Source of the DNA: Agrostemma githago
Lineage: Eukaryota > Streptophyta > Magnoliopsida > Caryophyllales > Caryophyllaceae
NCBI GenBank assembly: GCA_958450325.1
Contig: OY288243.1
Location: 48,438,878 to 48,502,877 of the forward strand
DNA length: 64,000 nt
Direction of reading: 5' to 3'
The translations under genes were made by a program, and so were the position numbers. The notes beneath the pieces were generated by a model. That model ran no database searches, was not told the origin of the DNA, and was given only the letters and a program-made list of their open reading frames with translations. Positions 10,991 to 21,964 of the stretch are shown in pieces (the stretch's first letter is position 1; each line of letters opens with the position of its first letter).

Positions 10991-13146
10991 ACTATGGACG
11001 TCCGTCCGCACCGCCCGGCGCCCCGCGCGGGACCGTCCCGGTTTTTCAACGTGTCGCGACGACCACCCACGCGGCCCCCTCTCTGTAGGGGGGCGGTCCG
11101 ATCTCGCGTACGGGGCGATGTTCTAGACCTCGATTCAGATGACGATCCGGACTTGTACTAGACGGGTGCAGGCACCCATGTTTCCGTTTGGAATCGATCG
11201 AGTCGTGGTTGTAAATGTTTAAAGGCTGATTCGTTTGGTAAGGCGACCTTTTTAGTGAACTGAATTCGTTGTCGATTTGTGGAGTCACCACCGAGTCAAT
11301 TATGGGGGCTCAGAAACCGTTCAAGTCAACTTTGATCCTTAGCCGACTCAAAGCTGAAGGGCACGGGACCTAGAGATAAAGACTTTTACCCTTAAGCACT
11401 CCATGCCTGGAATGACTCTCATTGCCAATGGTTTCGGACATCCGGAAACCGTCGATTCTGAGTAAGGGTTGAGGGTACGTATTTGGAAGCCAACATCCGA
11501 TAGATGTCAACACCCAATCCCGCCCGCACTATAGCGACTTCTACTAAACAATCGGTGGGTTGATAACCTAGTTCTTTTTTTGTGGCGGAAATACTATAAC
11601 ATCCGTTATTTTCACCCTATACCTTTTGCTACGTCGGTTGTGTAGAGACAAGTAAGTATTATCGTCAAAGTAGTTGTGTTTACATTCTTTGCATGCGATT
11701 TCACGTGACAGGCAGGCCATGAAAAGATGCACATAAGAGAGTAGAGAGTACTAGTATTATACGTATTAGCAAATCTGTTTTGACGCGATAATACGGATAT
11801 TAGTCGTTCTCGTGGTATACCTTACCTGGTATTCTGCTTAAGATGCGTCAGTTCGGTATTAATATAGATGCGTCAAACCTAGTAAGACGAGTACTCGGAC
11901 TAATACAGAACCCGACCATCACTTTGTTCAGTTTTAGTTATTTTATGTTTTGAATTCCGTACTTGGTGATTTAACATGTGATTATAAGGTCATAAAAGCA
12001 ATAAATCATACGAAAAACTGTAAATGCGAATGTAAGTAAATCACATTGTGAGGAGTTGCACCCTCGGAGTATACACTAAACGGGACACAATGCATAGATT
12101 GTTGAGAACGAATCTCGGAATTACTCGGGTCTATTTAGTGTATTTTAGTGTTTGTGGTTGAAGTTGGGACGTTACGTATCTTAGTAGATGTTTGTGGACC
12201 TAGTGTGCACATCTAGTGTTGTCGTAGTGCATAATAAAAGAAAGTACGAGAATGTAAAGTTTTGTTTAGATTACAACCTAGTGACAACTCGGCTTCAAAG
12301 GCGGATCCTCCTAGTTGTCCTAGTGATTTCGGCGGAGCTCCGTTACCGTTGACCCTACTTGCGGTTACTCCGGCAGAGCTTCGTTACTATGGGCTGATCC
12401 TGCGGCTAATCCGGCAGAACTTCGTTACTAGACTTGAGCTAGTCGAACACAGGCACCTCGGTATCGAGTGGGGTGCTCGAAGGTGAGGAGTAGCGTCGAT
12501 GTCTCTTTCATCGGAACTACGATTGAGTGGATCGTTTACCTCGGGTGTCGGAGTGCAAGCCCTTAGCGAGAATGTGGAGGGAGAAGAGAATTGAGAATTG
12601 TGTCTCGAATGAATGAGGTGGGGGGGTATTTATAGGTGTTTTGGCCCTCGTCACCCATATTGATGCCTGAGTTGTGGCGCACCAAGACTCAGGCGCCTGG
12701 GTTCAGGCGTGGGGAGTTTCAGACGCGTGGGGTAAGGCGGTTGGAGTTTTGAAGATACGATTTTGATACTTTCCAAAACCAAGAGGGAGGAGTATAATAC
12801 GTATCTTGGGGCCCAAGGTTTCTCAGGTTTAACCTAGCGCTATGAGTTTAGTGGGCCACGGGGTTGCATCCCGAGGTTCACTTGGCGCGGTGCTGACTCG
12901 GTTCGAGTTTCGGAACCGACTCGGGGTCCCGGTGTCAGAATTGACTATAATTAGTGTCTATGCGACCGTAACGACACGACTAAGGCTGCCATCATGTTTG
13001 TTTAATTTTTCCTAGTAATTTATTTGATCCGTTCTATAGAAAAACTACCTAAAACATTGGGAACCCGCGTCGCGTTGCAGTCCTATCGTTATCCTGTGTT
13101 TATTGGGCACTTCTGCAGCCACCAGGTCCAAATCTGGGTGTCTACA
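10991..13146 (-). repeat. Tat LTR, about 2.16 kb
   Basis: On the minus strand it begins TGTAGACACCC at 13146 and ends at the primer-binding site. The 3' third (11380-11530) shares blocks with the LTRs of the plus-strand array: the ACGTACCCTCA...CCCTTACTCAGAA and GGTTTCCGGATGTCCGAAAC stretches. Inside, 12300-12440 carries three degenerate copies of a CCGGCAGAGCTTCGTTACTA-like unit about 45-60 bp apart. No gene is supported in the LTR. It may serve both as 5' LTR of copy A and as 3' LTR of the sequence to its right. Confidence 0.78.
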
Positions 13147-13166
13147 ACTTGGTTTTGATTTAAACC

Positions 13167-13427
13167 CTTGCGAGTGGCTGCATTGAATTGTGTTAATCCC
13201 CTTCGGGTGGTCGCGTTAAGTTGTATAAATCCATTTCGGTTGGCTGCGTTGAATTGTATAATCTCGCTCGGGTGGCTGCATTGAATTGAATAAATCCCTC
13301 TCGCGTGGCTGCGTTGAATTGAATAAATCCCTCTCGGGTGGCTGCGTTTAATTGATTAAATCCCTGTCGGGTGGCAACGTTGAATTGAATAAATCCCTCT
13401 CAGGTGGCTGCGTTTAATTGAATATCG
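13167..13427. repeat. 33-bp minisatellite, about 8 copies
   Basis: Eight degenerate copies of a unit containing GGTGGCTGCGTTGAATTGAA and AATCCCTCTC lie head to tail, starting 20 bp inside the Tat LTR boundary. The period is a multiple of three, but no long open frame runs through the array, so I do not call it coding. Confidence 0.88.
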
Positions 13428-13433
13428 TTTTCT

Positions 13434-13684
13434 TTGGAGCAGAATCCTGTCTGTTCCTGGACTTTTGCAAATTGCATTCTTTGAGATAGTTTATGACTAT
13501 CTCTGTCCTTTGTGTATTGTATTCTATTGAACGGATCTTTCTTCCTGGACTTTTTCATTCTATGAGATAGTATCTGACTATCTGTGGCCTTTGGACATTG
13601 TATTCTATGGAACGGATCTTTGTTCCTGGACTTTTGTATTCTTTGAGATAGTTTTTGACTATTTTTGGCCTTTGTACATTGACG
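13434..13684. repeat. About 82-bp tandem repeat, three copies
   Basis: Three copies of a unit containing TTCCTGGACTTTT, CTTTGAGATAGT and GACTATCT follow the 33-bp minisatellite directly. Neither array resembles coding sequence. Variable minisatellites near the 3' LTR are common in Tat elements. Confidence 0.82.
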
Positions 13685-14817
13685 AGTGGTTGTCTAAACT
13701 CGGTGATAGTTTTTGCTTTTGATTCTTACCGGGGTAGTTCAATAAACTCTTGGCGAGTGAATAATCGTATTCGTATTGTTTTTGCTCTTTTGTACTTGGT
13801 TTGTGGTTCATAGTTTCCTACTGGGGATGTAAGTTTTATTGTTTTGAATTGAGGATTTGCTGGGGCAATCGATTTGTACTTGCAATTTTGTTGAAAGGTT
13901 TGCTATTTGAACTCGATATTTTGATTTGATGGGTACCGCTGGGGATTTTCATTGGTTTGCATAGCTGGCTGTGCCGGCTTACGGGATGCTCTGCTGGAGG
14001 GGATGGTATAGTTGGTTGCTATGGGTTTTAGTACGGCTTGCCATACTTGCTGGGGATTTCGTATGTCTTGCTTATCCTTGGGAGGGGGGGACTGTCTCAA
14101 TTATCCCGTTAGGGTGGAGAGTAATATGACTTGCTTAGTCCGTTGGGGAAGAGTAAATTGTCTCGTCATTGTTTTTTGGGCCAGTACATGTGTGTATGTC
14201 TTGCGGGTATTGAGAATTTTGCCTAGATTAATCCAACTTTGTTTTATGTTAAGAGGTTAGGCGCTCCCCTTCCGGCGGACCAATACCGAGGCGCTTGGGT
14301 TGCAGCGCCCCAGTAGTCGGGCACCCGCTCTATGGCGGCCCAAATTTCGTTTTCCGGATTTTCTTAAAGGTCGCGACTAAAGGGGGATTAGGTTTATTCG
14401 ATCCAAAATTCAGACACGCGATTCCTATCAACCCAAACTCAAATTCTCGACTCGATCAACCGATTTCCAACTCGATTTTCGATATACTCGATTATGTTGA
14501 CCCCGGGTAAGAGTTCCTTACTCACCTATTTTCGATTTGTACTTGATTGGTGTGATTTTTGGGTTGAATTTGCTTAAACCCTAGAAATCGATATGGGTAT
14601 TTCAGTTTTGCTAAGTTTTGATGCTTGTTCTTGGCCCCCTTTCTAATTAGGGTAGTATAGAACGTGTAGGTGTAGGTTTTTGCTTGAAGTGAAAGCTTGA
14701 AGGCACTTTAATGGCCACCTATGGGTGAAAATCGAAATACTAGAGTTTAGGGATCGATTTCTCGACTGTTCCCATACTTGATCCTTGTAATCTTGCTAGA
14801 TTCTTGCTGGTGACGTT
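13685..14817 (+). other. Upstream region of the PMD pseudogene, split by the CACTA
   Basis: The first half contains repeated CTGGGGATTT phrases and no convincing frame. From about 14245 the sequence looks like a 5' leader or first exon, ending at a good donor site (CCCCGG then GTAAGA at 14507). The CACTA at 14818 would then lie in the first intron, whose acceptor would be at 33885-33886. The exon proposal rests only on splice-site quality and context. Confidence 0.35.
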
Positions 14818-14839
14818 CACTACAAGAATCGAGCTCTCG

Positions 14840-15175
14840 GGCGTCCACACAATGGCCTGCGTCAGTGAACGTTATATGGAGACGAGCATCCACAAACGGA
14901 CACCAGAAAGTGGAAGCCACGACCGGTCGCCTACTTTTAAAGCGGGCTTCCACTGTTGGACGCCAAAAAAATGGGACTCTCACAGTGGACGCCAGGTGTG
15001 GCGTCTACAGTCAGACTCCATCTGCTTTGGGTTGGCATCCGACAGTGGACGCCATTCAGGGGCACCTGGCGTCCACAATCAGACGCCAACTGGCCTGAAT
15101 ATCTGCCACATTTCGTCGATTTTAGCTTCCTTTGGCGTCTGACATGGCGTTCGTTATTGGACGCCATGTATGCTG
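14840..15175. repeat. CACTA left subterminal repeat array
   Basis: Many direct and inverted copies of a GGCGTCC/CAGTGGACGCC motif lie just inside the left terminus. In En/Spm-type elements such arrays are bound by TnpA. Open frames on both strands here are by-products of the repeat. Confidence 0.85.
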
Positions 15176-16427
15176 ATGCAAAGCCGTATTCATTCGTTTG
15201 ATGTCTAGCCAAAACCTGCAAAATAAACTACATCCACAACTCGCAACCATCCACAGTACCTCAACTTCATTCACTCTCAATCACCACAACACTCCAATTC
15301 TCGACACATTTCTGCTGAGAAAACATTCATATAAAAAAGTTTGAACATACGGTTTAAAGGTACAAATATCTAAACTAGTGTGAATATATATATATCATCC
15401 ATAAATCCAGTTACAACAACAAAAAAAAATCAGTTAACCGTGAAGCTAGCTGAAGCACCAGAGTTACCACCATCCCCGTTAAAGGGGTCTCCGTCGTTCG
15501 GAGGGGATGGGGGACGACCTTGGTTGCATCTCGCAAACATGGCCTGAAACATGGCCATCTGTTCCTGCATTTTCTTGATTTGCTCTCTTTGCGACGCCAG
15601 CTCTTCCTTCATCTGCTCCTTCTCCGGGTCGGGCTGCTGAGATCCCGCCAGTGTGTACTCCATTTGTGAAGAGGTGCCGAGACGCGGTGGCGGAGGTGTG
15701 AAGTACATCCCGTGTGCATTCCCTACACCGTATACATTCCATTTCTTGTACCCCGAGACGACCTTGAAAAAAGTTTTATTCGGGTCGGCTTGGGTAGTAT
15801 CAGGAGCGGTGTCGAGGTTCGCGTGCTCAATATTGTAGGCATCCTGCGTACACAACAATGATTTTAATTCAAGTTATTAGATGAAATCATTAAAGATAGT
15901 TATCTACCACCTAAAGTATAGACAAAGTTGATTTATTTGAAGTATTTAGTACTCACCCAGATGGCATGATCTTTCCTCATCACAAACTGAGTCGTCCCTT
16001 TGTCATCGCTCTTCGCGTGCATGTCTAGGAACAGCTCGGGCGCGGTTGGCATCCTCCCGAGTTCAGCTTGTATCTATTGAATGTATATGAATGTTAGGTG
16101 AATATTACGCAAACATAGTTTATGAGAATTTAAGTAATACTATGATATTAATAAAAATCATACCTTCATTGCACGACGGTACGAAGACAGAGTACCCCGA
16201 TGATGTGTCGGGTTCACCTTCCTCTCCAATTCACAGTTCTTCATCTTGTTTTTCTGTCCCCTGTCCGACCTGACCTTGAACTCCAGGCTGTCATAGTACG
16301 CAACCCATCTCTTAAACACTTCCCCTGAAATACGAAGATATTAATATATTAGTTAATACAGTAAAAGATTGAAGTTAGATTGTTTGTTAAAACTGGGTAC
16401 TATTAAAAACTACACCTTTATGGCCTT

Positions 16428-17792
16428 TGACAGGGGTAGTCGTTTCCCTAATCAAAGATACCCTAAGGTCCACTAACTAATGTAGATAGTGAAGTAGGGG
16501 TCGAACCACCAGGAGACGGGACTCAATTACTTGTTCTAAGGTCTAGACTAAAGATTACGGGTCACTGTTTTTCTGTTTGTTAAGTGGACTGACAACTAAC
16601 TGCTATAAAGTAAATCAATAATAAAAAGGTCTAGGGTCTCAGGTTCACAATGAATATCAATTGGGTCAGGGAGTCAACTAACAGGTCAATAATTGAACTG
16701 TCTAAGGTGTAGCTCCGGTCGGTACTACCACAAACTTTAGAACTAAACATAACTTGCGGTCGCTAGAATTAAGCTAGTCTACCCCAAAATGTCTCGACCT
16801 AATTAGTCCTTAACCCGGTCGGCGAAAAGTCCTAATTGTGATACTAACTAATTAACCCTGGCCAGTAATTAATCAATCAGAATTAAAACAACATTCAGGC
16901 GACAGTTCATATGATCATAGACAGGTCAATCTTCTATAACCCAATTAACACCCATCGATCCCCTTAAACCCTAGATAAAAATTAGCTACTCATGATGATT
17001 GTTCTAAAACTAACAAAATATGAATTGCAATTAAACATGATGAATACGAATTAAATTAAACTACAAGACTGAAATCAGATAACTATGAAAACTAAGAACG
17101 AACTAAAACAAGAATTAAACTAGAGAATTAAGACAAGAATTAAACTAGCGAATTGAAATAGAAATTGAAATTAGAATTAAGGATTATCAATACCAAACAA
17201 TTGAGATCTAAAAGAAAGAACGGAATTCGATGAACCTTGCTAAAGAAAACGGAAACGAACGTAGTCTTCTATCCTAGCCAAAGTAACGTAATGTATGTTT
17301 CTACCAGTAAAAGTATATCTGACAATCCTCCTCCAACTGAATTAAAAGAGATCAGTTGGGCTTACAAAACAGGCCCATAATTCTAAATAAATGAAAATCC
17401 AATTCGCGGCCTGAGTGTAACGCACTCGATCGAGTACATGCGTGCACTCGATCGAGTGTATCCGTATCTGCAGTCTGGTTGAGCACGGAAATAGGCACTC
17501 GATCGAGTGCTTAGCACCACTCGATCGAGTGGGTGCTGCTGAGCTCGTGATTGAGCTATTCATTTGCTTCTCGGCTTTTTCGTTTTCTTCCTCGTCCTTT
17601 GTCCTCGTCTCGGCTATCTGGGCTATCACTCCTAGATATGCTCGAAATTGCACTTAACCTGCAAAATAGCACGAGAACCAACAATATCGACTTTCTAATA
17701 GAAATCGACATTAAACATATAGTTATGGACGAAGAAAAGCTCAAAAACGGTTGTCGGGGGACAATAAAATACGATATAAAATACGTTGATCA
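16428..17792 (-). repeat. Athila 3' LTR (1365 bp)
   Basis: On the plus strand it runs TGACAGGGG...GTTGATCA, next to the polypurine tract at 17793. It carries four CACTCG-type palindromes at 17423-17531. It shows only scattered substitutions and two single-base indels relative to the partner at 28011-29375. Confidence 0.95.
17423..17531. repeat. Palindrome cluster in the Athila 3' LTR (four sites)
   Basis: Sites lie at 17423-17436, 17445-17458, 17496-17509 and 17518-17531, each CACTCGATCGAGT plus one base. They form two pairs with 22-bp spacing and a 73-bp pair period. In the element's orientation this is the first 270-370 bp of the LTR, which would be U3. Confidence 0.93.
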
Positions 17793-17806
17793 AACTCCCC
17801 CAAACC
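17793..17806 (-). other. Athila polypurine tract
   Basis: The minus strand reads GGTTTGGGGGAGTT directly before the 3' LTR. This purine run primes plus-strand DNA synthesis in retrotransposons of this kind. Confidence 0.88.
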
Positions 17807-19501
17807 AAACCTTTGCTTGTCCTCAAGCAAACAACTAATATATAAAAACGAGGACAAGTGATGTGAAACACGACTCAGAGCTGAATTACAATCATTCTCC
17901 TAAAATCGACTAAAACCGACGAGAAAACACGTAATGCTCAAGAATGCAACGAGATCAATAATCATGCCATAATCAAACAATTGCCTGCCAAACTTTCAAT
18001 CTTGTAAGACCAATAATGTCGGACTTCCTTACGGTTGTCGCTCGACACTCATAAGTACGGGTAAGTATATATGTGAAGATAGGAAAGAATAAAGATACTC
18101 ACTCGACTTATGAAATATGCATGCAATCGAATATGAAATCAATCTCCCCAATCAAATACGTGTTCCACCAATCAGGACCATAGTACATGCCAAGGACTTA
18201 CAAGGGGTGGCCTATATGTGAGGGAATAAAATGGATTGTGCTTAAAGCACGTATGGGAATGTGGGGCTAAGACCAGTAGTCGCAGCTACACAATAAAAAC
18301 TATCCATGCAAAAACCTCAACTATGAATTCTGGCCACTAACTAGAAATAAGACTCAAAAGAGCATAAGAGGGAATTTTGCCATCCTCCTAATTATAATTC
18401 AATTCTAGTTCTAACATCTCGACCGTTCCCCGAAATATTATAAGAAGCATATATGTTTTTCTTTTCTTGGAATTTTTCTTCTTTTTCTAATTCCATTTTT
18501 TTTCTTTTTCTTTCTTTTTCATGCTTCTATATTTTTTTTCAATTCAGACAAGGGGAAGGCGAATACAAGGTCGCACAATAATATTACACACTACGATCCA
18601 AAAGATGTAAAAATCCCAAAAATATGATAAAGGTGATTCCAATTACGTTCACTGCGACTGTCCTGGTAAGGTAGGCTATTCTGGGTTGTAGCTAATTGAT
18701 ATAAAAATTATGAAAACAGGCTTACAACAGCTGAAACGGGCTGAACAAAGGGAAACTGACCTAAATCTACAGGGTAGTAAAAATGGGTCGTTTGGCTATG
18801 TGGAGCTCATCAACAACAGAAATGCCTTTCCTCATGTACCTCCTCCTCAAACCAAACACGTATTCAATATCAAGAGACGGATGTCATATTTATGCAAATT
18901 TACGTTACACATTCCGTAAGGAGAAACCACTCAATTCCTAATTATAAATGAAACCAGTTATAGATGTTACTGGCCTAGGAAACTCTAAATTCTCAGAATT
19001 TTTGCGGTTTGCCGACAAAATGGTCAAATTTACTCATTTGGCAATTAACAGTTTAATAGGCAATCATATTAAAATCATCTCATCTCAAGTATTACATGCA
19101 TTTAGGTACGGAGTCAGCTGTCAATTAGGAAAAATCAAGTAAAACGCATTGTCATCATCGCCGTTTTGCATGTTTCACACCGGAAACAAGACAAACACAA
19201 GACACACAAAAATAAAATCTTTTTGATTTTTTTTGATTTTTCAATTTTTTTTGGACTTTTAGAATTTTTGAAAGCACACAAAAGAAAATAAAAGCACACA
19301 AAAACACACAAATTCTCCCCCAAACCTAAATGTCACAGTGTCCTCAATGTGACTCCACAGCATATATGACAAACAAATCCACAACCAATCCAAAGGACAA
19401 CTCGACCTAAGGGGAAGTAAAAAAAATCTAGGAAAGCAATAAAAACAGAAATAAAAAGAAAAGAAAGTACCGTATATACAATGGTAGCTCCCCTAAACCG
19501 G
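17807..19501 (-). other. Athila 3' untranslated region
   Basis: About 1.7 kb between the extra ORF and the polypurine tract. It contains a pyrimidine-rich run on the plus strand (18460-18540), an A-rich run (19190-19310) and a second polypurine-like motif (19314-19326). I see no supportable gene; short plus-strand frames at 18710-19142 lack any recognisable feature. Confidence 0.7.
19314..19326 (-). other. Second polypurine-tract-like motif inside the Athila element
   Basis: The minus strand reads GGTTTGGGGGAGA, almost the same as the terminal tract 1.5 kb further on. Both are preceded by a TTGAGGACA-type phrase (19341-19350 and 17816-17824 regions). It could prime internally or mark an old duplication; neither is shown by the sequence alone. 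Confidence 0.6.
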
Positions 19502-21010
19502 CTAATCAGCCATCTCATCATCTCCACCGGTCCTAGATGGACCGGCTCCAGTATCGCCCTGGCCTGAGCCGCCAGTACCACCCTGCTGACCCGGCTGTCG
19601 CAAGTCCCTCAACCACTGTGCTCCTAGGCCGCCGTAGGTGTGCCCGTAGTCTGGACCCCAAGCAGCTGGATCAACCCCATAATCGTGGAAAATACCACTA
19701 GTATCTCCCGGACCTCTCCAGTAAGACGGGTGCTGAGGCGCCGAGATTCCTTGAGTAAGCATGAACTCATGGATCTCCCGGTTGACGATGCTCTGGTTAA
19801 TCCCCTCGTGTACCCGTCGCTGGTGCTCGTAAACTGGATCATACATAAACGGATACGGGTGCGGAAACTCGGCACCCGGAGTCTGGAACGGGAAAGTCGG
19901 GGTGTGTGTGTGTGTGGCCCTGGGGGGCTCGGTCTCATCGGGTTCGGTCTCTACACGAACCCTACGTCGAGGGGGTTGAACGCCCTCGTCAAAAATGAAG
20001 AGCTCCTCGGGAATGAGGTAGCTCGGAGGGTCGGGTGTGTCCTCGCCTGCGGGAGTGGGTTGCAAGGCGAGGAGTGGTGGTAGGATTGTCCCTTCGACAA
20101 CCGGGAGTTTCATCCAAATCTTGTCACGGACGTGCAACTTAAAGTCCGGGGGATTGCCCCGAATCCACTTCAAAGTGGAGAAGAGGTAGCTACGGTCTAG
20201 CAAGGGGACTCGGTCGGTGAGACTCTCAAAAGTGATTGTTTCCCCAAAACCCATAATATAGCGCTTTGCTAGCGCGGTGACAATGGCTCCACAACCGAGC
20301 GGTCCAGATCCAGTGATCTGGCGCTCGATACCGACACAAATCATACCGGGTGCACTGAATGCCTTTAGGGATTTCCTAAAGGGGTTCATGTAGTGTCCTA
20401 GAATCAACACCTCCAATGAATGAAGTTTACTCATGTCGGAGCGTGGAAAAACCACATGACTCAAAATCTGCAAGAAGAGGCGGATAGTAGGGTGTGGGAT
20501 GGCATTGAGTGCCATAGCGGTGACACTTGCACGACGATCCAAAAATAATTGAAAGTAGGGAGGTGCTTTCGAACTCTCGGGTATGTCTAGGATGTCTTCA
20601 TTCTGGTTAGAGGCAAGCCTGAGACACTCGGATAAGGTACTAAGGGGGATGGATTGCTCCTCATTGTTCAACCGAAAGGATATCGTGTTATCTCGTCTAT
20701 CAAACTCAAATGAACTTAAGAATTCTAAAGTGTGTACTCGGCAAGATAACTCACGTAGTGTCCATAAGCCACTGAATCCGGTCATGGACAAGAGGTGCAA
20801 TAATTGCTAGTTCAAACCGAGCTCGATCGTGAATTGTGACGAGCAGCACCGGGTAGCTTCCATCGACCTAGGTATCAATGCAACTAAACGAGCTCTCTGG
20901 GCCTCGTCCCTGCACACAATTTCTTCGTAGCCTGGCACAGGCTGAACAACCAGCTGCCTTGCGTTCCTGTTCCTGTTGTTGTTCCGGGGTGGATTCCTTC
21001 TTCCTGCCAT
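19502..21010 (-). pseudogene. ATHILA ORF-1-type extra ORF (env-position), one nonsense codon
   Basis: A single minus-strand frame of about 502 codons starts at MAGRRNPPRN and ends at GGDDEMAD. It is broken only by TAG at 20807-20809, about 67 codons in. The middle carries phrases typical of the ATHILA family, such as FDRRDNTISFRLNNEEQSIP and LFLQILSHVVFPR, followed by a proline-rich tail from about residue 320. Such ORFs lie after pol in Athila elements and have been called env-like by position. This copy has no obvious signal peptide, and I see no clear membrane span after the first Met. The function is not known. An upstream hydrophobic stretch (21011-21076) is in frame but precedes the likelier start. 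Confidence 0.75.
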
Positions 21011-21964
21011 GACTATAGCATAATAACAAAACACAATCATACAAAAATTCCACAAAAATACCAAAATTTCGGTCAAAATCAGACCTTATACACAAAAATC
21101 GATTTTTGAGCACAAAGTGGTGAAATTAACACAAAATCAAGCATGCAATGAGATTAATTTATAACTAAGGATGAAATTATACCATAAAACTAAGAAAAGA
21201 AGCAAGAAAATCAAAAACCCGAAATATACCTTAAGAGGGCACGAAAGTGACGAGAATAGGGGAGAAAGGGACGAGAATTTTAGAAATCAACACCAAGAAA
21301 CACAAGTAAACACTCCCAATTGCAATTTAGAAGCAAAAATTGTGAAATTTGGTCAAGAATTGATGAAATAGGAGTGAATTGAGTGATTTGGGGGTTTAGG
21401 GTTCTTAAGACTAGTAAGGGGGGAGGGGTTTTAATTTGGAAAACTGATTTGAGAAAAGGAGTGTGATGCATAGAAAAGAGGACAAAAACCGGTTATGGAC
21501 CCGGTTCAGGGGAACTCGATCGAGTGCATAGGCCACTCGGTCGAGTGATCCCGTGAAAACTGGGCAGAATCACTCCGTCAGGGCACTCGACCGAGTGCGT
21601 GACCCACTCGATCGAGTGATCCCATGAAAAGTGAACAGAAGCTCCTTCGTCAGGGCACTCGACCGAGTGAATAGGCCACTCGGTCGAGTGACCACTGCAC
21701 CTGCTTCTTCTCGCCTTTTTTTCCTCTTTAAATTGCTTCAAAATCCTGAAATTAAATCAATTAAACCGTAAAATTCCCTCGTCCTCACTCGATAATAAAT
21801 ACTAACTCCCAATTAGAGCTACTAAGCTAAAAATAAAAATAAAAATAAAAATAATAAAAAAAAATGCGGAAAGGGAAATTACACATTTATACAAGTGGTG
21901 CCGGGTTGCCTCCCGGTTAGCGCTGGTTCTTACGGTCCCACTCGACCGGTTTACCTCAATTGGA
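21011..21964 (-). other. Spacer between Athila pol and extra ORF
   Basis: Non-coding and A/T-rich except for the palindrome cluster at 21514-21690. The T-rich minus-strand stretch before the extra ORF may hold a splice acceptor for a subgenomic message, as proposed for elements with a third ORF, but I cannot fix one. Confidence 0.6.
21514..21690. repeat. Palindrome cluster in Athila spacer (three pairs)
   Basis: Six sites lie at 21514, 21534, 21584, 21605, 21656 and 21677, each ACTCG-NN-CGAGT, mostly with C and G flanks. The centres are AT, GT, AC, AT, AC and GT. Sites within a pair are 20-21 bp apart and pairs repeat at 70-72 bp. The spacers between pairs share phrases such as CGTGAAAACTGGGCAGAA. 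Confidence 0.95.

Larger units (their letters stand above)
6378..13146 (-). mobile_element. Tat/Ogre-like retrotransposon copy A, gag-only, left part
   Basis: Reading right to left it has an LTR (10991-13146), the Tat-type primer site (10971-10990), a leader, decayed gag (8677-9410), a conserved TACGTAGGYARCC block (7488-7500), short repeats (7209-7372) and then a further conserved segment to about 6400. The same order recurs in copy B at 40331-45359, and the two align in landmarks across their lengths. No reverse transcriptase, RNase H or integrase motif is visible, so this is a non-autonomous gag-only derivative. The left end is cut by the LTR insertion at 6377. Most of 6378-8676 and 9411-10970 carries no support for genes. 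Confidence 0.75.

Noticed and set aside
13167..13427. Regular 33-bp repeat as a CRISPR-like array
   Set aside because: Units are head to tail without unique spacers, in a plant retrotransposon; it is a minisatellite.
14865..15221. Several ORFs on both strands near the CACTA left end
   Set aside because: They read through subterminal inverted repeats and mirror each other on the two strands.
19640..20083. 147-codon plus-strand ORF
   Set aside because: Shadow of the ATHILA ORF on the opposite strand.
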